9,048 nt of DNA from Prolixibacteraceae bacterium. Its GTDB lineage: Bacteria > Bacteroidota > Bacteroidia > Bacteroidales > Prolixibacteraceae. This document shows positions 6,898 through 9,048 of this stretch, piece by piece (the first letter of the stretch is position 1; the number at the start of each line of letters is the position of its first letter). The notes beneath the pieces were generated by a model. It ran no database searches. It was not told the origin of the DNA and saw nothing but the letters and a program-made list of their open reading frames with translations. Location of the stretch: positions 1 through 9,048 of the forward strand of contig JAFGDX010000325.1 in NCBI GenBank assembly GCA_016931875.1, given 5' to 3'. A program made the translations under genes and the position numbers.

Positions 6898-8122
6898 TAA
6901 TATCGTATTCCTTTATTTTTCTGTACAGTGTTCGTTCCGAAATACCCAATTCCTGTGCCGCGTATTTTCGTTTCCCGTTGTGTTTTTCGAGCGCTTTTTT
7001 TATGAGCTCAATTTCTTTGTCTTCCAGCGAAAGCGATTCTTCCACATATTCCTCGGTATCCTGAATATTATCTTTATCCAGGTGTTCAATATGAATCGAT
7101 TTTGACTGGGGTTCGTCCGGGATTAAACTTCCGTTTTCGGTATTGTACAAATTTCGGATTATTTGCGCCTGATCGCGTGAAATGGGCGAATCCCTTTTTT
7201 CCATTAAATCGAGTACCAGCTTTTTCAAATCGGTCATATCCCGCTTCATATCAAACAAAACCTTGTACAAAATCTCGCGTTCGTTGGCAAACGAACTTTC
7301 CTGCTGTTTGCTGGAGAGTAAGGCTGGTAAGTTTTTTACATTATTGTCGGGTAAATAATTTTTCAGTACCTCTCCCGAAATATCACGGTTTTGTTCAATA
7401 ATAGAAATTTGTTCCGTAATATTTTTTAACTGCCTCACATTTCCGGGCCAGGGGTAATTTACCAGTAAAATCCGCGCTTCCTCATCCAGTTGAATCGGAG
7501 GCATCCTGTATTTTTCAGCAAAATCGCGTGCAAATTTCCGAAACAAAAGATAAACATCTTCGGGCCGTTCGCGCAACGGATTTATAATTACGGGCACGGT
7601 ATTTAAACGGTAATATAAATCTTCCCTGAATTTCCCCTGTTCAATTGCCACCGGAATATTTACGTTGGTGGCGGCAATTACCCGCACATTGGTTTTTATT
7701 ACTTTTGAAGAACCCACTTTTATAAACTCACCGGTTTCCAGAATACGCAGCAGACGCACCTGTGTTGAAAGCGGGAGTTCACCAATTTCATCCAAAAAAA
7801 TGGTGCCGCCGTCGGCTTCCTGAAAATATCCTTTTCTGTCGGAAAGAGCGCCGGTAAATGCTCCTTTTTCGTGGCCAAAAAGTTCGGAATCAATCGTTCC
7901 TTCCGGAATGGCTCCGCAGTTTACAGCAATGTACTTCCCGTGTTTCCGGCTCGAAAACTGATGAATAATTTGCGGGAATATCTCTTTTCCAGTTCCGCTT
8001 TCTCCGGTTATCAACACGGAAAGATCGGTTGGTGCTACCTGCACGGCAATCTCAATTGCCCTGTTTAGCCCGGGTGAATTTCCAATAATTTCAAACCTTT
8101 GTTTTATTCCCTGAATATCCAT
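6890..8122 (-). CDS. Sigma-54-dependent activator (enhancer-binding protein), no sensory domain
   Basis: This 410-residue protein is an AAA+ ATPase that remodels RNA polymerase bound to sigma-54 so that it opens promoters. The AAA+ domain spans about 10-258 and is intact: Walker A GESGTGKE 40-47, the sigma-54-contacting GAFTGA loop 87-92, Walker B TIFLDE 107-112, ATN 151-153, FREDLYYRLN 165-174 and WPGNVRQL 225-232. A Fis-type helix-turn-helix lies at about 384-405 (AAQELGISERTLYRKI). There is no receiver, GAF or PAS domain in front, so its plan resembles PspF. Between the ATPase and the HTH is a linker of about 105 residues, with a helical, possibly coiled-coil part (278-309) and an acidic part. 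The start at 8122 is preferred over the ATG at 8164, because a -7 box lies in the longer frame. It heads the operon with lptE, the TPR gene and secG. Its target genes are not shown. Confidence 0.93.
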   Translation of the reverse strand: MDIQGIKQRFEIIGNSPGLNRAIEIAVQVAPTDLSVLITGESGTGKEIFPQIIHQFSSRKHGKYIAVNCGAIPEGTIDSELFGHEKGAFTGALSDRKGYFQEADGGTIFLDEIGELPLSTQVRLLRILETGEFIKVGSSKVIKTNVRVIAATNVNIPVAIEQGKFREDLYYRLNTVPVIINPLRERPEDVYLLFRKFARDFAEKYRMPPIQLDEEARILLVNYPWPGNVRQLKNITEQISIIEQNRDISGEVLKNYLPDNNVKNLPALLSSKQQESSFANEREILYKVLFDMKRDMTDLKKLVLDLMEKRDSPISRDQAQIIRNLYNTENGSLIPDEPQSKSIHIEHLDKDNIQDTEEYVEESLSLEDKEIELIKKALEKHNGKRKYAAQELGISERTLYRKIKEYDING

Positions 8123-8139
8123 AATTCGTAAATAAAGCG

Positions 8140-8147
8140 CAAATTTA
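8140..8147 (-). promoter_or_regulatory. -7 promoter box of the activator-lptE-secG operon
   Basis: The minus strand reads TAAATTTG, a perfect match to the Bacteroidota -7 element TAnnTTTG, 17 bases before the activator ATG at 8122. No TTG lies at the usual 17-23 base distance upstream (the nearest is at 14), so the -33 part is weak or absent. The next ATG in frame, at 8164, lies upstream of this box and would need a different promoter. Confidence 0.5.
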
Positions 8148-8186
8148 CAATTTTTCGCTGGCAATACTTCCCTTCCGTTTAGAATT

Positions 8187-8201
8187 AACCTTTTTTAGGT
8201 T
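8187..8201. repeat. Small inverted repeat in the divergent promoter region
   Basis: AACCT at 8187-8191 and AGGTT at 8197-8201 are exact complements with five T between. It lies midway between the two divergent promoters. With 5-base arms it may be chance, or a site for a regulator shared by both directions. Confidence 0.3.
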
Positions 8202-8244
8202 TCATTGTTAAATCCTGAGCAACCCGAATAAAGTTTTACATTTG

Positions 8245-8277
8245 TTGAAAGATAACACAATTCAATACCTATCTTTG
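8245..8277 (+). promoter_or_regulatory. kdsB promoter, Bacteroidota type
   Basis: TTG at 8245-8247, a 22-base spacer, and TATCTTTG at 8270-8277 match the TTG-N(17-23)-TAnnTTTG pattern of the phylum's main sigma factor exactly. The -7 box ends 17 bases before the kdsB ATG, the same gap as for the divergent activator gene. Transcription would start a few bases after the box, giving a very short leader. Confidence 0.7.
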
Positions 8278-8294
8278 TTTCAAAAATTTTCAGA

Positions 8295-9044
8295 ATGAAT
8301 TTTGCAGCAATTATACCGGCACGTTATGAATCGACTCGCTTTCCGGGGAAACCACTGGCGCTGCTTAACGGCATTCCAATGATTCAGCATGTTGTTAAAA
8401 ATGTTTCGAAAGCCATTGAAAATGTGTGGGTAGCCACCGACGACGACCGTATTTTTGAGGTGGTGCAAAGTTTTGGCGGAAATGCCGTGATGACATCAAA
8501 AGAACACCAAAGCGGAACCGACCGTTGTGCAGAAGCCGCCCGCATTCTTTCCGGCAAGTTCAGTTTCGATGTGGTTATTAATGTACAGGGTGATGAACCT
8601 TTTATTCAGCCGGAACAGATTGAGCTTTTGAAATCTTGTTTTACAGGAAATGAAGAAATTGCCACGCTGGTAAAAAAAATTGACTCAGGCGATGAACTGT
8701 TCAATCCGAACCGTCCCAAAGTAGTCATCGACAATTCTTTCAACGCGCTCTATTTCAGCCGGTCGCCAATTCCCTATTTCCGGGGAATGGAAGAAAAAAA
8801 ATGGCACATCAAGTTTCTCTACTGGGCACACATTGGAATGTATGCCTACAAAACCGAAGTTCTGCAAAAAATAACCCGGTTACCACAGGGAAAACTGGAG
8901 AAAACAGAATCGCTGGAACAACTCAGGTGGCTTGAGAACGGTTTCAAAATAAAAGTGGCAGAAACAAGCCATCAGAGTATCGGTATCGACACACCGGAAG
9001 ACCTGCAAAATGCGGAAAACTTCCTGCATTCCGCAACACGGTAA
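8295..9044 (+). CDS. kdsB: 3-deoxy-manno-octulosonate cytidylyltransferase (CMP-Kdo synthetase)
   Basis: KdsB transfers CMP from CTP to Kdo, giving CMP-Kdo for the inner core of lipopolysaccharide; it acts in the cytoplasm. The 249-residue protein is full length. The nucleotide-binding motif IIPARYESTRFPGKPL is at 6-21, SGTDR at 73-77, the metal-binding NVQGDEP at 96-102 (D100), SRSPIPYFR at 155-163, HIGMYAYK at 179-186, TESLEQLRWL at 204-213 and GIDTPEDL at 230-237 with the second metal aspartate D232. It stands alone on the plus strand, divergent from the sigma-54 activator, with a good promoter of its own. The TAA stop is four bases before the window edge, so whether another gene follows is not visible. 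Its presence together with lptE shows that the organism makes Kdo-containing lipopolysaccharide. Confidence 0.97.
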   Translation: MNFAAIIPARYESTRFPGKPLALLNGIPMIQHVVKNVSKAIENVWVATDDDRIFEVVQSFGGNAVMTSKEHQSGTDRCAEAARILSGKFSFDVVINVQGDEPFIQPEQIELLKSCFTGNEEIATLVKKIDSGDELFNPNRPKVVIDNSFNALYFSRSPIPYFRGMEEKKWHIKFLYWAHIGMYAYKTEVLQKITRLPQGKLEKTESLEQLRWLENGFKIKVAETSHQSIGIDTPEDLQNAENFLHSATR

Positions 9045-9048
9045 AACT

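Noticed and set aside
8123..8164. 14-codon N-terminal extension of the sigma-54 activator
   Set aside because: It overlaps a perfect TAnnTTTG box and adds no recognisable domain.

Overview
The window looks like an ordinary chromosomal segment of a member of the Bacteroidota, probably a marine or anaerobic Bacteroidia of the Marinilabiliales/Prolixibacteraceae type. Grounds: promoter-like sites fit the TTG-N(17-23)-TAnnTTTG pattern of that phylum, genes lack clear Shine-Dalgarno sites, LptE and SecG are of the Bacteroidota forms, and the run of sigma-54 activator, lptE, TPR gene, secG, groES and groL is, as I recall it, common in the phylum. The genus is inference. No phage, transposon, CRISPR array, tRNA or rRNA is visible.

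Layout from left to right. Positions 1-1130 (minus strand) hold tatD followed by the first part of a type I asparaginase gene that runs off the left edge. Positions 1252-2586 (minus) are gdhA, glutamate dehydrogenase. Positions 2754-2790 are a terminator behind groL. Positions 2814-4756 (minus) are groES-groL. Positions 4757-5373 are a 617-base gap holding the presumed groESL control region, a cluster of TGACA half-sites, an island of short tandem repeats, several inverted repeats and a strong terminator. Positions 5374-8122 (minus) are a tight four-gene run read in the order sigma-54 activator, lptE, TPR protein, secG. After a short divergent promoter region, kdsB lies on the plus strand at 8295-9044.

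Several genes share an envelope and protein-quality theme: kdsB makes the activated Kdo sugar for lipopolysaccharide, LptE is the outer-membrane lipoprotein of lipopolysaccharide transport, SecG is part of the export channel, and GroESL folds proteins. The first gene of the four-gene run encodes a sigma-54 activator (enhancer-binding protein) with no sensory domain. The groES upstream region holds a perfect -24-like TTGGCAC, an imperfect -12 element, and four TGACA/TGTCA half-sites at the distance usual for sigma-54 enhancers. A circuit in which this activator drives groESL is the most interesting hypothesis here, but it is inference.

glutamate dehydrogenase and asparaginase (with TatD) are housekeeping nitrogen and nucleic-acid genes. 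I found no convincing new multi-gene system. The points worth a second look are regulatory and repeat features between the genes.
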